Shown: in pieces, positions 19,345-27,952 of the stretch | Numbering within the stretch: position 1 is the stretch's first letter | Layout: every line of letters starts with the position of its first letter | Assembly: GCF_001042905.1 (NCBI RefSeq) | Contig: NZ_JYLB01000005.1 | Coordinates: forward strand, 1-64,000 | Direction: 5' to 3' | Source: Pseudomonas lini | GTDB lineage: Bacteria; Pseudomonadota; Gammaproteobacteria; Pseudomonadales; Pseudomonadaceae | DNA: 64,000 nucleotides | Notes under the pieces: generated by a model | Told to the model about the DNA's origin: nothing | The model's input: the letters and a program-made list of their open reading frames with translations, nothing else | Databases searched by the model: none | Position numbers and translations under genes: made by a program

Positions 19345-20265
19345 ATGCAACTCCCGGACATGAACCTGTTAGTCGCCCTCGACGCCTTGCTCGACGAGGG
19401 CAGTGTGGTGGGCGCTGCGCGGCGGATGAATCTCAGCCCGGCGGCGATGAGCCGGACGCTGACGCGGATTCGCGAGGCCATCGGCGATCCGATTCTGGTG
19501 CGCGCCGGTCGTGGTCTGGTGCCGACGCCCAAGGCACTGGAGTTGCGCGAGCAGGTGCGGGACCTGGTGGAGCAGGCCGCTTTGCTGTTTCGCTCTGCCG
19601 ATGACGTCGACTTGGGCAGTTTGCGCCGACGGTTCAGCATTCGCGCCAATGATTTCTTTGTTGGCGTCTACGGCGGCAAGCTGTTCGACACGATGGAACG
19701 CCAGGCACCGCATTGCGAATTGCGCTTTGTCCCTGAGGGTGACGGGGACGACGAAGCCTTGCGCGAAGGGCGCATCGATTTAAGCGTCAGCAACAACCGG
19801 CCGCTGATGCCGGAAGTGAAGGTGCAGAACCTGTTTTCCACTCACTTTGTCGGGCTGGTACGTGAAGATCATCCGCTGTTCGATGAAGAGATCACCGCCG
19901 AACGGTACGCCGGTTTTTCCCATATCAGCATGTCCCGCCGCGGGATCGCCCGTGGCCCCATCGACACGGCGCTCAACGCCTTGGGGCTGGAGCGGCGGGT
20001 GGCGGTAATTGCACCGAGTTTCCATGCGGCGATGTTCGCCTTGCCGGATTCCGATCTGATTCTGCCGGTGCCCAAGGAAGCTTTGCTGAGCGTGCGACGC
20101 CTGGGCTTGAAACTGCGCTCATTCACCCTGCCGATTCCGTTACCGACCCTGATGCTGACCCAGGCCTGGCATCCGCGTTTCGACAAGGACCCGGCTCATC
20201 GCTGGATGCGGGAAACCCTCAAGGCCTGTTGCGATGAGACCTGGCTGGCCGCGCAACCGGTTTAA
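19345..20265 (+). CDS. LysR-family transcriptional regulator
   Basis: DNA-binding regulator of 306 residues. The N-terminal winged helix-turn-helix is clear (NLLVALDALLDEGSVVGAARRMNLSPAAMSRTL), followed by a LysR effector-binding domain resembling the NahR/PcpR-like subgroup. GTG at 19336 is a possible earlier start; ATG 19345 is preferred. Unlike many LysR genes it is not divergent from its neighbour: the MFS efflux operon is on the same strand 198 bp downstream beyond a hairpin. The target is therefore uncertain. Confidence 0.85.
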   Translation: MQLPDMNLLVALDALLDEGSVVGAARRMNLSPAAMSRTLTRIREAIGDPILVRAGRGLVPTPKALELREQVRDLVEQAALLFRSADDVDLGSLRRRFSIRANDFFVGVYGGKLFDTMERQAPHCELRFVPEGDGDDEALREGRIDLSVSNNRPLMPEVKVQNLFSTHFVGLVREDHPLFDEEITAERYAGFSHISMSRRGIARGPIDTALNALGLERRVAVIAPSFHAAMFALPDSDLILPVPKEALLSVRRLGLKLRSFTLPIPLPTLMLTQAWHPRFDKDPAHRWMRETLKACCDETWLAAQPV

Positions 20266-20267
20266 AG

Positions 20268-20357
20268 ATCAAAAGATCGCAGCCTTCGGCAGCTCCTACC
20301 GGGAATATGTGTTCGCCATGCTTTTGTAGGAGCTGCCGAAGGCTGCGATCTTTTGAT
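20268..20357. repeat. Long inverted repeat of the 'GATCGCAGCC' REP family, likely terminator
   Basis: Arms of about 32 bp (ATCAAAAGATCGCAGCCTTC and onward, with its complement) surround a 26-bp loop, starting 3 bp after the LysR stop codon. The complement arm ends in CTTTTGAT, so the structure may also stop transcription. Confidence 0.8.
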
Positions 20358-20463
20358 TTAACGATTGCGTATGGCGCACTTATAAGCTGCCAATAAGTCA
20401 ATTTTCGTAAGCTTCCACCCTCCCTAAAATGCTTCGGTATTCCCCTTCCGGAGCTTGTAGTAC

Positions 20464-22002
20464 ATGACTTCCCTCACGGTCACGGCGCCTTTCGCTGCGG
20501 CCAAACCAGCGACCGCCGTCACGCCTCCGGTCTTCGGCCCGCGAATCATCATCGGCCTGGTGGGCGTGTTGCTGGCGGTGCTGGTGTCGGGCCTGAACGA
20601 GATGGTGACCAAGGTCGCCCTGGCCGATATCCGCGGCGCGTTGGCCATCGGTTACGACGAAGGTACCTGGCTGGTCGCCAGTTACACCGCGACCTCGGTG
20701 GCCGCCATGGCATTTGCCCCTTGGTGTTCGGTGACGTTTTCGTTGCGGCGCTTCACCCTGTACGCGATCAGTGCGTTCACTCTGTTGGGTGTGTTGTGCC
20801 CGTTCGCCCCGAATTACGAAAGCCTGCTGGTCATACGCACCTTGCAAGGACTGGCCGGCGGCGCGCTGCCGCCGATGCTGATGACCGTTGCCCTGCGGTT
20901 CCTGCCGGCCAACATGAAACTCTATGGCCTGGCCGGTTATGCCCTGACGGCAACCTTCGGCCCCGGTCTCGGCACGCCGCTGGCCGGGTTGTGGACCGAG
21001 TACGTCGGCTGGCAATGGACCTTCTGGCAAATCGTCGTGCCGTGCCTGATTGCCATGGCGGCGGTGGCTTACGGTTTGCCTCAGGATCCGCTGCGGCTGG
21101 AGCGCTTCAAACAATTCAACTGGCGTGGCTTGTTGCTGGGGTTTCCGGCGATCTGCATGTTAGTAATCGGCATTCTGCAAGGCAATCGGCTGGACTGGTT
21201 CGAGTCGAGCCTGATTTGCGGACTGCTCGGCGGCGGGCTGCTGTTGCTGGTGCTGTTTCTGCTCAATGAGTGGTCGCAACCGATTCCCTTCTTCAAGTTG
21301 CAGATGCTCGGTATCCGCAACCTGTCATTCGCGCTGTTGACCCTGGCCGGCGTGCTGGTGGTGTTGCTCGCGGTGGTCCTCATTCCCTCCAGTTACCTGG
21401 CTCAGGTCCAGGGTTATCGCCCGGTGCAGACCGCGCCGATCATGCTGCTGGCGGCGCTGCCACAGTTGATCGCGCTGCCGTTGGTGGCGGCGCTGTGCAA
21501 CCTGCGTTGGATCGATTGCCGCTGGGTGCTGGGGATCGGCCTGAGCATGCTGACGCTGTCTTGCCTCGGTGGTTCGCAGCTGACGTCGGCATGGATTCGC
21601 GACGATTTCTACGTCCTGCAATGGCTGCAGATTTTCGGTCAGCCCATGGCCGTGCTGCCGTTGTTAATGCTCTCCACCGGCAGCATCACTCCGATGGAAG
21701 GGCCGTACGCCTCGGCCTGGTTCAATACCGTGAAAGGTCTGGCGGCGGTGATTGCTACCGGGGTGATCGACGCACTGACCACTGCAAGGCTGCATTTCCA
21801 CTCAACCATGCTGGTGGACAACCTTGGTAATTCGCCTCTGGTTGACGGCACTAGCGCTGGTCTCGCTCACCGACTGCATCAACAGGCCGTGGTGCTGATG
21901 TCCTCCGATCTTTATCTGTGCATGGCCGGCGTCGCCGTGGCGCTGATCCTGTTGATTTTCTGGCTGCCGACGCGGATCTATCCACCGCGCGCGCCAACTT
22001 GA
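20464..22002 (+). CDS. MFS multidrug efflux transporter, DHA2/EmrB type
   Basis: Inner-membrane proton antiporter with 14 predicted helices, 512 residues. The family features are present: the membrane start IIIGLVGVLLAVLVSGLNEM, the D-x-x-x-x motif after helix 1 (DIRGALAIGYDEGTWLVASYT), and RTLQGLAGGALPP. It forms a tripartite pump with the following HlyD-like adaptor and NodT-like outer-membrane protein. Substrates are unknown; EmrB-type pumps usually export hydrophobic toxins or aromatic compounds. The ATG start follows CGGAG about 12 bp upstream. Confidence 0.9.
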   Translation: MTSLTVTAPFAAAKPATAVTPPVFGPRIIIGLVGVLLAVLVSGLNEMVTKVALADIRGALAIGYDEGTWLVASYTATSVAAMAFAPWCSVTFSLRRFTLYAISAFTLLGVLCPFAPNYESLLVIRTLQGLAGGALPPMLMTVALRFLPANMKLYGLAGYALTATFGPGLGTPLAGLWTEYVGWQWTFWQIVVPCLIAMAAVAYGLPQDPLRLERFKQFNWRGLLLGFPAICMLVIGILQGNRLDWFESSLICGLLGGGLLLLVLFLLNEWSQPIPFFKLQMLGIRNLSFALLTLAGVLVVLLAVVLIPSSYLAQVQGYRPVQTAPIMLLAALPQLIALPLVAALCNLRWIDCRWVLGIGLSMLTLSCLGGSQLTSAWIRDDFYVLQWLQIFGQPMAVLPLLMLSTGSITPMEGPYASAWFNTVKGLAAVIATGVIDALTTARLHFHSTMLVDNLGNSPLVDGTSAGLAHRLHQQAVVLMSSDLYLCMAGVAVALILLIFWLPTRIYPPRAPT

Positions 22003-22028
22003 ATGCTTCACTGAAACAGAAGGTTTTT

Positions 22029-23093
22029 ATGACGATTCAATCAAAGCAAAAAGTTGCTGTCGGCGTTGCCGCAGTGATGGCGCTCGGCGTGTTTGTTTAC
22101 CTGCTGGCGCCGGGCTTGTTCGGCAAGCGTACGCAGCAGAACACCAACGATGCCTTCGTCTCGGCGGACTTCACCCTGGTGGCACCGCGCGTGGCGGGGT
22201 TCATCAAGGACGTGCTGGTGGAAGACAATCAGCAGGTCAAGGCCGGACAGCTACTGGCGTTGATCGACGACCGCGATCTGCGCGCTGCCGCTGAGGCTGC
22301 CGACGCGCAAACCCTGGTGGCCAGGGCGCAACTGCAGAACGCTCGTTCAACCCTCGAGCGCCAGACATCGGTGATTGCTCAGGCCCAGGCCACGGTGGTT
22401 TCGGCGAAGGCAGAAATGGCCTTCGCCGAGCATGAACTGAACCGCTACAACCACCTCGCCGGGGTGGGAGCCGGCACGGTGCAGAATGCTCAGCAAGCGC
22501 GCACGCGTATCGATCAGGCCTCCGCTCGCTTGGCCAATGCCACGGCGGTGCTGGCGGCTGAACGCAAGCAGGTAGAGATCCTGACCGCCCAGCGTGATGC
22601 GGCTGAAGGTGGACTGAAGCGAGCGCAAGCAGCGCTGGAAATCGCCAGCTATGAGCTGTCCTATACGCGCATCGTTGCGCCCCAGGACGGCATGGTCGGC
22701 GAGCGCGCGGTGCGGGTCGGCGCCTATGTCACGCCGGGCAGCAAGATTCTGGCCGTGGTGCCGTTGGCGCGGGCCTATGTGGTCGCCAATTTTCAGGAAA
22801 CCCAACTGACTGACGTGCAGCCGGGGCAGAGCGTGCAAGTGCACGTCGACAGCCTCGGCGGCGAAGCCCTGCGCGGGCGTGTCGAGAGCATCGCGCCGGC
22901 CACCGGCGTGACCTTCGCCTCGGTCAAACCGGACAACGCCACGGGCAACTTCACCAAGGTTGTGCAACGGATTCCGGTGAAAATCATCCTCGATCCGGGG
23001 CAGCCATTGGCCGAGCGGTTGCGGGTGGGGATGTCGGTGGAGGCGAGGATTGATACAGCAAGCGCCAGCGAGCATGAGGTTGCGCAACGATGA
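22029..23093 (+). CDS. HlyD-family efflux adaptor, EmrA type
   Basis: Periplasmic membrane-fusion protein of 354 residues linking the MFS pump to the outer-membrane channel. It has an N-terminal anchor (VAVGVAAVMALGVFVYLLAPG), an EmrA-like lipoyl half-motif (NDAFVSADFTLVAPRVAGFIKDVLVEDNQQVKAGQ), a coiled coil and a C-terminal beta-barrel (YVVANFQETQLTDVQPGQSV). ATG 22029 is chosen because the upstream part of the longer frame overlaps the MFS gene. Its stop overlaps the next start (ATGA at 23090). Confidence 0.9.
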   Translation: MTIQSKQKVAVGVAAVMALGVFVYLLAPGLFGKRTQQNTNDAFVSADFTLVAPRVAGFIKDVLVEDNQQVKAGQLLALIDDRDLRAAAEAADAQTLVARAQLQNARSTLERQTSVIAQAQATVVSAKAEMAFAEHELNRYNHLAGVGAGTVQNAQQARTRIDQASARLANATAVLAAERKQVEILTAQRDAAEGGLKRAQAALEIASYELSYTRIVAPQDGMVGERAVRVGAYVTPGSKILAVVPLARAYVVANFQETQLTDVQPGQSVQVHVDSLGGEALRGRVESIAPATGVTFASVKPDNATGNFTKVVQRIPVKIILDPGQPLAERLRVGMSVEARIDTASASEHEVAQR

Positions 23094-24682
23094 ACTTTGT
23101 TAATCGCACATCCCTGTGGCGAGGGGGCTTGTCGGAATGCCGCACCATCCCGTTCGAGTGCGCAGCGCTCGCAAATTTTGGGTCCGCTGCGCGGCCCAAC
23201 GGGGGCAAGCCCCCTCGCCACAGGGTCAGCATTCATTCAGTGGTTTTTGTGTTGAGTCTGTTTTCATTGAGCGCCTGCACCGTCGGCCCGGACTTCCAGA
23301 AACCTCAGCCGCAACAAGTGGCCGAATGGTCCAAACCAACTAAAGCCGCCGCCAGTCAGATCATTCCCAGTGAAATGAACGAACGCTGGTGGGAAATATT
23401 CCACGACCCAAAACTCTCCGCCCTGACCCAACGCGCCCTGACCGACAACCTCGACCTGAAACTCGCCAGCCGCCGCTTGCAGCAAAGCCGTGCCGCGCGC
23501 CAGGTGATCACCGCCAACCGCTATCCCAACACGGCCGCCACCGGCAGCTACGGGCGCAAACGCAACAGCGGTGAAGGCCTGAACGATCCGTCGGGCAATA
23601 ACGGCGACTCGGCGTTCAATCTGTGGGACGCAGGGTTTTCCGCCTCCTGGGAACTGGATTTCTGGGGCCGTGTGCGCCGCGAAACCGAAGCCGCCGATGC
23701 CACCCTGGAAGTGGCGGAAAATGATCGCCGTAGCGTGCTGCTGTCGGTGCTCGCCGAAACCGCTCAGGACTACATTCAGCTGCGCGGTGTGCAAAGGACG
23801 AGGGCCGTCACCGAGCAGAACCTCGACGTCGCCCGGCACAGTTTGAAACTCTCGCAACTGCGCCTGGCCGACGGTGTGGCGACGGATCTGGACGTTGCCG
23901 AAGCCGCTGCGCAAGTCGCGGCCATCGAGTCACGTTTGCCGGCGCTGGAGCAGCGTCAGTCGCAATTGATCAACGCCCTGAGCCTGTTGATGGGCGAACC
24001 GCCGCAAGCGTTGTCCGCCGAGTTATCCACAGACGCTCCCGTGCCGCAAACCCCGCGTCAGGTCGCCATCGGCTTGCCCTCGCAATTGGCCGAGCGCCGT
24101 CCGGACATTCGACAGGCAGAAGCCCGTCTGCACTCCGCTACCGCCAGCATCGGCGTGGCCAAGGGCGACTTTTATCCGCGGATCACCCTGTCGGGCAACA
24201 TCGGTTCGCAGGCCATGCAGTTGAGCGATTTCGGTTCCTGGGGCTCGCGCTCGTTCGGCATCGGTCCGCAGTTCAGCCTGCCGCTGTTCGACGGCGGTCG
24301 CCTGCGCGGCATGTTGCATCTTCGCGAAGCCCAGCAACAGGAAGCGGCGCTGGCCTACCAGCAAACCGTGCTGCGGGCCTGGCATGAAATCGACGATCAA
24401 CTCACCGCCTACAACGCCAGCCAACTGCGCCGCGACAGCCTCGCCGAAGCTGTGCGCCAGAACCAGATCGCCCTGCGCACCGCGCAACAGCAGTACGTCG
24501 AAGGGGTGGTGGATTTCGTCAACGTCCTCACCGTGCAGAGCGAATTGCTGGTGACCCAACAGCAGTGGGTCGAGAGTTCGACCGGGGTGTCGTTGGCGAT
24601 GGTTGGTTTGTACAAGGCGTTGGGTGGGGGATGGGAGTCGGTGTATCCGGTGGCAGGTGCCGTTACCAATAATCCGGTTTGA
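23090..24682 (+). CDS. Efflux outer-membrane lipoprotein, NodT family, with REP-encoded N-terminus
   Basis: Outer-membrane factor of the tripartite pump. The core is a normal NodT/OprM-like lipoprotein: lipobox LSAC (C63 when counted from the ATG at 23090), TVGPDFQKP, two OEP repeats and RRPDIRQAEARLHSATASIG. Oddly, residues about 8-45 are encoded by a REP doublet (23112-23225), so the signal peptide starts about 45 residues in. The ATG at 23090 overlaps the stop of the adaptor gene and is the only good start; GTG at 23240 would give a 12-residue signal without a basic end. The real start needs protein-level proof. The 3' end overlaps the convergent NYN gene by 20 bp. Confidence 0.85.
   Translation: MNFVNRTSLWRGGLSECRTIPFECAALANFGSAARPNGGKPPRHRVSIHSVVFVLSLFSLSACTVGPDFQKPQPQQVAEWSKPTKAAASQIIPSEMNERWWEIFHDPKLSALTQRALTDNLDLKLASRRLQQSRAARQVITANRYPNTAATGSYGRKRNSGEGLNDPSGNNGDSAFNLWDAGFSASWELDFWGRVRRETEAADATLEVAENDRRSVLLSVLAETAQDYIQLRGVQRTRAVTEQNLDVARHSLKLSQLRLADGVATDLDVAEAAAQVAAIESRLPALEQRQSQLINALSLLMGEPPQALSAELSTDAPVPQTPRQVAIGLPSQLAERRPDIRQAEARLHSATASIGVAKGDFYPRITLSGNIGSQAMQLSDFGSWGSRSFGIGPQFSLPLFDGGRLRGMLHLREAQQQEAALAYQQTVLRAWHEIDDQLTAYNASQLRRDSLAEAVRQNQIALRTAQQQYVEGVVDFVNVLTVQSELLVTQQQWVESSTGVSLAMVGLYKALGGGWESVYPVAGAVTNNPV
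23112..23225. repeat. REP doublet lying inside the 5' coding region of the NodT-like gene
   Basis: CCCTGTGGCGAGGGGGCTTG at 23112-23131 and its exact complement at 23206-23225, separated by 74 bp. It is in frame and free of stop codons in the direction of the efflux gene, so it is read as protein if the ATG at 23090 is used. Confidence 0.85.
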
Positions 24683-25352
24683 TCGCGGGTGCTTTATGAG
24701 TAGGCACACGAACTGGAAACTGGTGCGACTGAAGTTCTTCTGAGGTTACGACACGTCGCATCCAGTGTGAGTGCTCCTTCAAGGAGCCAGGCGGTGAGCG
24801 TTTGAACTCGGTCCTGCATGGGAGAACAACGCCAACTATCATCTGCGGAAAATCCTCTCGGATGGCTTTTAATGCGGGAGCCATATCTGTGTCCCCGGAA
24901 ACAAGAACGAGCTGTTGAATGCGCTCCGTGTTGTGGTCTTTGGTTTCTCTCGCCGCGGTGCGATACATGCTGATTGCGATATGGACGTCAGTTTCTTTCT
25001 CTTCGAGTTTCCAAATAGCGACTTTGTCCTGGCGTGACGCACCAATTTTTTTGTCGATAAAGCGCGGCGCTCTTGCGGGTTCGAGTTGGTGGCGACCATA
25101 GTGAACAGACACATTATTGGCCTTGAGTGCTCGAACATAGGTGTCCTGAGCTTCCTTGGAAATTCTGCCGCGAGTAGCCAGCTCCGGCTTGACGGAAGAA
25201 GTGAAGTAATCCATTGAAGCGAGTGAACTTTGAGGATTTTCGACGTAGGCGATGTGGGCCAACAACTTTGGCAAATTCAGCCATTTGTAAGGAGTGCCTG
25301 CTAGCAATCCGTAGAACACGTTGTAGCCGTCAACGAAGAACGCAGTACGCAC
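24663..25352 (-). CDS. NYN-domain (LabA/DUF88-like) putative nuclease
   Basis: 229-residue protein of the NYN/PIN-like fold, a family thought to cut or bind RNA. The acidic residues are in place: D8 in FFVDGYNVFYG, D122 in KETDVHIAI and D154/D156 in VSGDTDMAPAL. The protein is nearly all NYN domain, with a short basic tail. It faces the efflux operon tail to tail and overlaps its last gene by 20 bp, so the two transcripts may interfere. Upstream at 25372-25399 is a strong hairpin. Biological role not known; assignment to the fold is confident. Confidence 0.85.
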   Translation of the reverse strand: MRTAFFVDGYNVFYGLLAGTPYKWLNLPKLLAHIAYVENPQSSLASMDYFTSSVKPELATRGRISKEAQDTYVRALKANNVSVHYGRHQLEPARAPRFIDKKIGASRQDKVAIWKLEEKETDVHIAISMYRTAARETKDHNTERIQQLVLVSGDTDMAPALKAIREDFPQMIVGVVLPCRTEFKRSPPGSLKEHSHWMRRVVTSEELQSHQFPVRVPTHKAPAIKPDYW

Positions 25353-25371
25353 AAATCCAATCCTCAGAAAC

Positions 25372-25399
25372 GAAAAAACCGGCCTAAGCCGGTTTTTTC
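25372..25399. terminator. Strong bidirectional Rho-independent terminator
   Basis: AAAAAACCGGC-CTAA-GCCGGTTTTTT: a perfect 11-bp stem flanked by A and T tracts on both sides. It lies 20 bp upstream of the NYN start, so it cannot be that gene's own terminator; on the minus strand it would end a transcript coming from 25400-25800. Confidence 0.8.
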
Positions 25400-25798
25400 A
25401 CCCCAACTGCCAGAGAACCTAATCTCTGCGTACGGGGTTGAGTAGTGGGCTGATCCTAAATTGAGTGCGTTAGCACGTCAACCCTCGACTGACCAAGGTA
25501 CTACTCGACTGGACGATTTCCAGCACCGGCCGACCAGTTTTGTGCAATTGCATGATCGATGGTCAAGGCATTCCCGGGTTCAACTATTTGTGATTGTTGC
25601 AGGGAGAAGGTGGAAATGTCCGACTGTCTCTATATCCGCAAAGTGTCTATTGCCGTCTTCAGTTTAGATTGAATGGACGTTCCTGATTTCGTGTGGGATT
25701 TAATACCAATGCTCATTACCCCTAGGAATCAAACGACCACACCGAGAATTTCGTCCTTTTTGAAACATTACATTTCTAACCAATGATGGCCATCCGGC
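25400..25798. other. 400-bp stretch without a recognised gene
   Basis: Lower GC than its neighbours. One 68-codon frame on the plus strand (25461-25667) shows no family features and is not called. Because a strong terminator sits at its left edge, a non-coding RNA reading leftwards is possible, but I see no known sRNA. Confidence 0.4.
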
Positions 25799-25826
25799 TT
25801 GACGCTCACCCCCGCTGTCATAGACT
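25799..25826 (+). promoter_or_regulatory. Probable sigma-70 promoter of the secretion-like operon
   Basis: TTGACG at 25799-25804 and TAGACT at 25821-25826 are 16 bp apart and lie 28 bp before the ATG at 25854, which has GGGAG at 25841-25845. Confidence 0.5.
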
Positions 25827-25853
25827 CCGCTCATCCGTCAGGGAGTTACGGTT

Positions 25854-26636
25854 ATGCGGCGTGTTCGTATTTTGGTTATTGGATTGACCTTTGTAACGTG
25901 CGTAGTACAGGCGCAAACGCCTGCGCCAGACGATCCGTTGCTGGAAAGCAGCGCGGTCGGCGGTAATGCGTCGGCCAGCAGTGAAGCCCGTGGCGTGCTG
26001 CGAGCCCGGGATCAGGCGGTGCTCGCCAGTGAGTTGTCGGGGCGGATTGTCGAGTTGCCGTTCAGTGAGGGCGAGTCGTTCAAAAAGGGCGACACCCTGG
26101 CGCGGTTTGACTGTTCGGCTTATCAGGCTCAGCTCAATGCGGCTCAGGCCGCCAGCCGTGGTGCCGGTGAAGAACTGGCGCACAACAAACAACTGGCGGC
26201 GTTGAATTCAGTCGGGCGCTTTGAAGTGGCGCGGGCTGAGGCCAAGGTCAGCGAGATTCAGGCGCAGTCTCAGGTCTATCAGGTTCAAGTCAAACGCTGC
26301 AGCGTGGTGGCGCCGTTCGATGGTCAGGTCGTCGAGCGCAAGGTCAAGCGCTACGAAAGCGTTGCCGCTGGTACACCGTTGCTGGACGTGGTCGATAACC
26401 GCACTCTGGAAATTCACCTGTTGGTGCCGTCGCGCTGGATGGGCAAACTCAAGCCCGGCCAGACGTTCAGTTTTGTCCCCGATGAAACCGGTCAGCCGCT
26501 GGATGCCACGGTCAAGCGCCTCGGTGCGCGGATCGACGAGGGCAGCCAGACCTTGCTGCTGGTGGCGGCGCTGCCCAACGCCAACGGTCTGTTGGCTGGG
26601 ATGAGCGGAACGGCGCATTTCGCGGAGCTCAAATGA
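25854..26636 (+). CDS. Periplasmic membrane-fusion (HlyD/RND-like) adaptor protein 1
   Basis: 260-residue exported adaptor. The signal peptide ends VVQA before QTPAP. The mature protein has a lipoyl half-motif (AVLASELSGRIVELPFSEGESFKKGD), a short helical hairpin and the second half (CSVVAPFDGQVVERKVKRYESVAAG). There is no membrane anchor and no lipobox, so it is probably a soluble periplasmic protein. It starts a tight operon (4-bp overlap with the next gene) with a GAF-adaptor fusion, an M50-adaptor fusion and a GNAT enzyme. The operon has no ABC or RND pump. A role in the export apparatus for the giant DUF4347 protein is inferred from context. Confidence 0.85.
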   Translation: MRRVRILVIGLTFVTCVVQAQTPAPDDPLLESSAVGGNASASSEARGVLRARDQAVLASELSGRIVELPFSEGESFKKGDTLARFDCSAYQAQLNAAQAASRGAGEELAHNKQLAALNSVGRFEVARAEAKVSEIQAQSQVYQVQVKRCSVVAPFDGQVVERKVKRYESVAAGTPLLDVVDNRTLEIHLLVPSRWMGKLKPGQTFSFVPDETGQPLDATVKRLGARIDEGSQTLLLVAALPNANGLLAGMSGTAHFAELK

Positions 26637-27952
26637 ACGCCCCGGTGACCGGCGGCGCCGAGCAGGTGTTCGCAAGGTTTCTTGACCTCGAACGCCAGAC
26701 CCGCGCCGCGCGCACGCCTTCTCAACTGGCTTACAGCCTGGTGAATGACGGTCAGGCGCTGTTCGGTTTCCGCCATGCCGCGCTGTTGATCGCCGGCAAG
26801 GTGCAGGCGGTCACCGGTGTCAGTGCCGTGGAACCGAATGCGCCGTTCGTGGCGTTTGTCGAGCAAGCAGTCGCGCAGCTGTTCAAGCTTGAGGTGTTGA
26901 AACAGGCGCGGGTGATCACACCCGATCTTCTCAGTGAATCGATTCTGGCCGATTGGCAAAGTCTGTCAGCCGCTCAGGTGTTCTGGCTGCCGCTGATCGA
27001 TCATCAGGGCGAGGTGTTCGGCGGCCTATGGCTAGCGCGGGATGTGCCGTGGAACCCTTCCGAACACGTGCTGCTGTCGCAACTGGGCGACACCTACAGC
27101 CATGCCTGGCTCGCGCAGCAACCACGCAAACCCTGGCGACTGCGCTGGACACGCAAGCGTCAGGTGGCGCTGGTTGCCGTGTTGTTGCTCGGGTTGCTGA
27201 TCCCGGTGCGCCAATCGGTGTTGGCACCGGCCGAAGTCGTCCCATTGGGCGGTCGGGTGGTCGCGGCGCCGCTGGACGGAGTGATCGCCGAGTTTCTGGT
27301 CAAACCCAACCAGACGGTGAAAACCGGCGACCTGCTGCTGCGCTTCGAAAGCACCACGCTCAAGGCTCAGGCCGATGTGGCCGGGCGCGCCCTGGGCGTT
27401 GCCGAAGCGGAACTCAAGGCCAATTCCCAACGCTCCTTCGCTGATGCCGAATCCAGTTCGAAAATCGATCTGCTGGCGGCGCGAGTGGAGCAGAAACGCG
27501 CCGAACGGGATTACGCCCGTGAACTGCTCAAGCGCAGCGAAGTGCGCGCCGAACGGGACGGCATCGCGGTGTTCGCCGACGCCGAACGCTGGACCGGCAA
27601 ACCCGTGCAAACCGGCGAGCGGCTGATGGAAATCGCCGACCCGAACCAGGCCGAGTTGCGCATTGAACTGGCCGTGGGCGATGCGATTGCCCTGGAACCG
27701 GGTGCGCAGGTCGCGCTGTTTCTCGACAGCGATCCGCTGCAGCGGCACTTGGCCAAACTCGAACGTTCGGCCTACGAAGCGCAGCCCACCGCGGCCGGGC
27801 AACTGGCTTATCGACTGGATGCGACGTTTGACGCCGCGCCGCCGCGCATCGGTTTGCGCGGCACTGCGAAAGTCTTCGGTGACCGTGCGCCGCTGGCGTT
27901 GTATCTGTTGCGTCGACCGCTGGCCGGGTTGCGTCAGAGTGTGGGCCTGTAG
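26633..27952 (+). CDS. GAF-like domain fused to HlyD-family adaptor (adaptor 2)
   Basis: 439-residue inner-membrane protein with an unusual architecture. Residues about 10-160 look like a cytoplasmic GAF-type sensor (AYSLVNDGQALFGFRHAALL, then FWLPLIDHQGEVFGGLWLA). A basic stretch (RLRWTRKRQ) and one helix at 177-191 follow, then a periplasmic HlyD-like adaptor (RVVAAPLDGVIAEFLVKPNQTVKTGD). It overlaps the previous gene by 4 bp and abuts the M50 gene with no gap. The GAF part could sense a ligand or a partner and gate the complex; the GAF call rests on pattern only. Confidence 0.8.
   Translation: MNAPVTGGAEQVFARFLDLERQTRAARTPSQLAYSLVNDGQALFGFRHAALLIAGKVQAVTGVSAVEPNAPFVAFVEQAVAQLFKLEVLKQARVITPDLLSESILADWQSLSAAQVFWLPLIDHQGEVFGGLWLARDVPWNPSEHVLLSQLGDTYSHAWLAQQPRKPWRLRWTRKRQVALVAVLLLGLLIPVRQSVLAPAEVVPLGGRVVAAPLDGVIAEFLVKPNQTVKTGDLLLRFESTTLKAQADVAGRALGVAEAELKANSQRSFADAESSSKIDLLAARVEQKRAERDYARELLKRSEVRAERDGIAVFADAERWTGKPVQTGERLMEIADPNQAELRIELAVGDAIALEPGAQVALFLDSDPLQRHLAKLERSAYEAQPTAAGQLAYRLDATFDAAPPRIGLRGTAKVFGDRAPLALYLLRRPLAGLRQSVGL

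Noticed and set aside
25461..25667. A 68-codon plus-strand frame in the gene-free stretch.
   Set aside because: No ribosome site, no hydrophobic or family pattern, unlike composition; probably chance.
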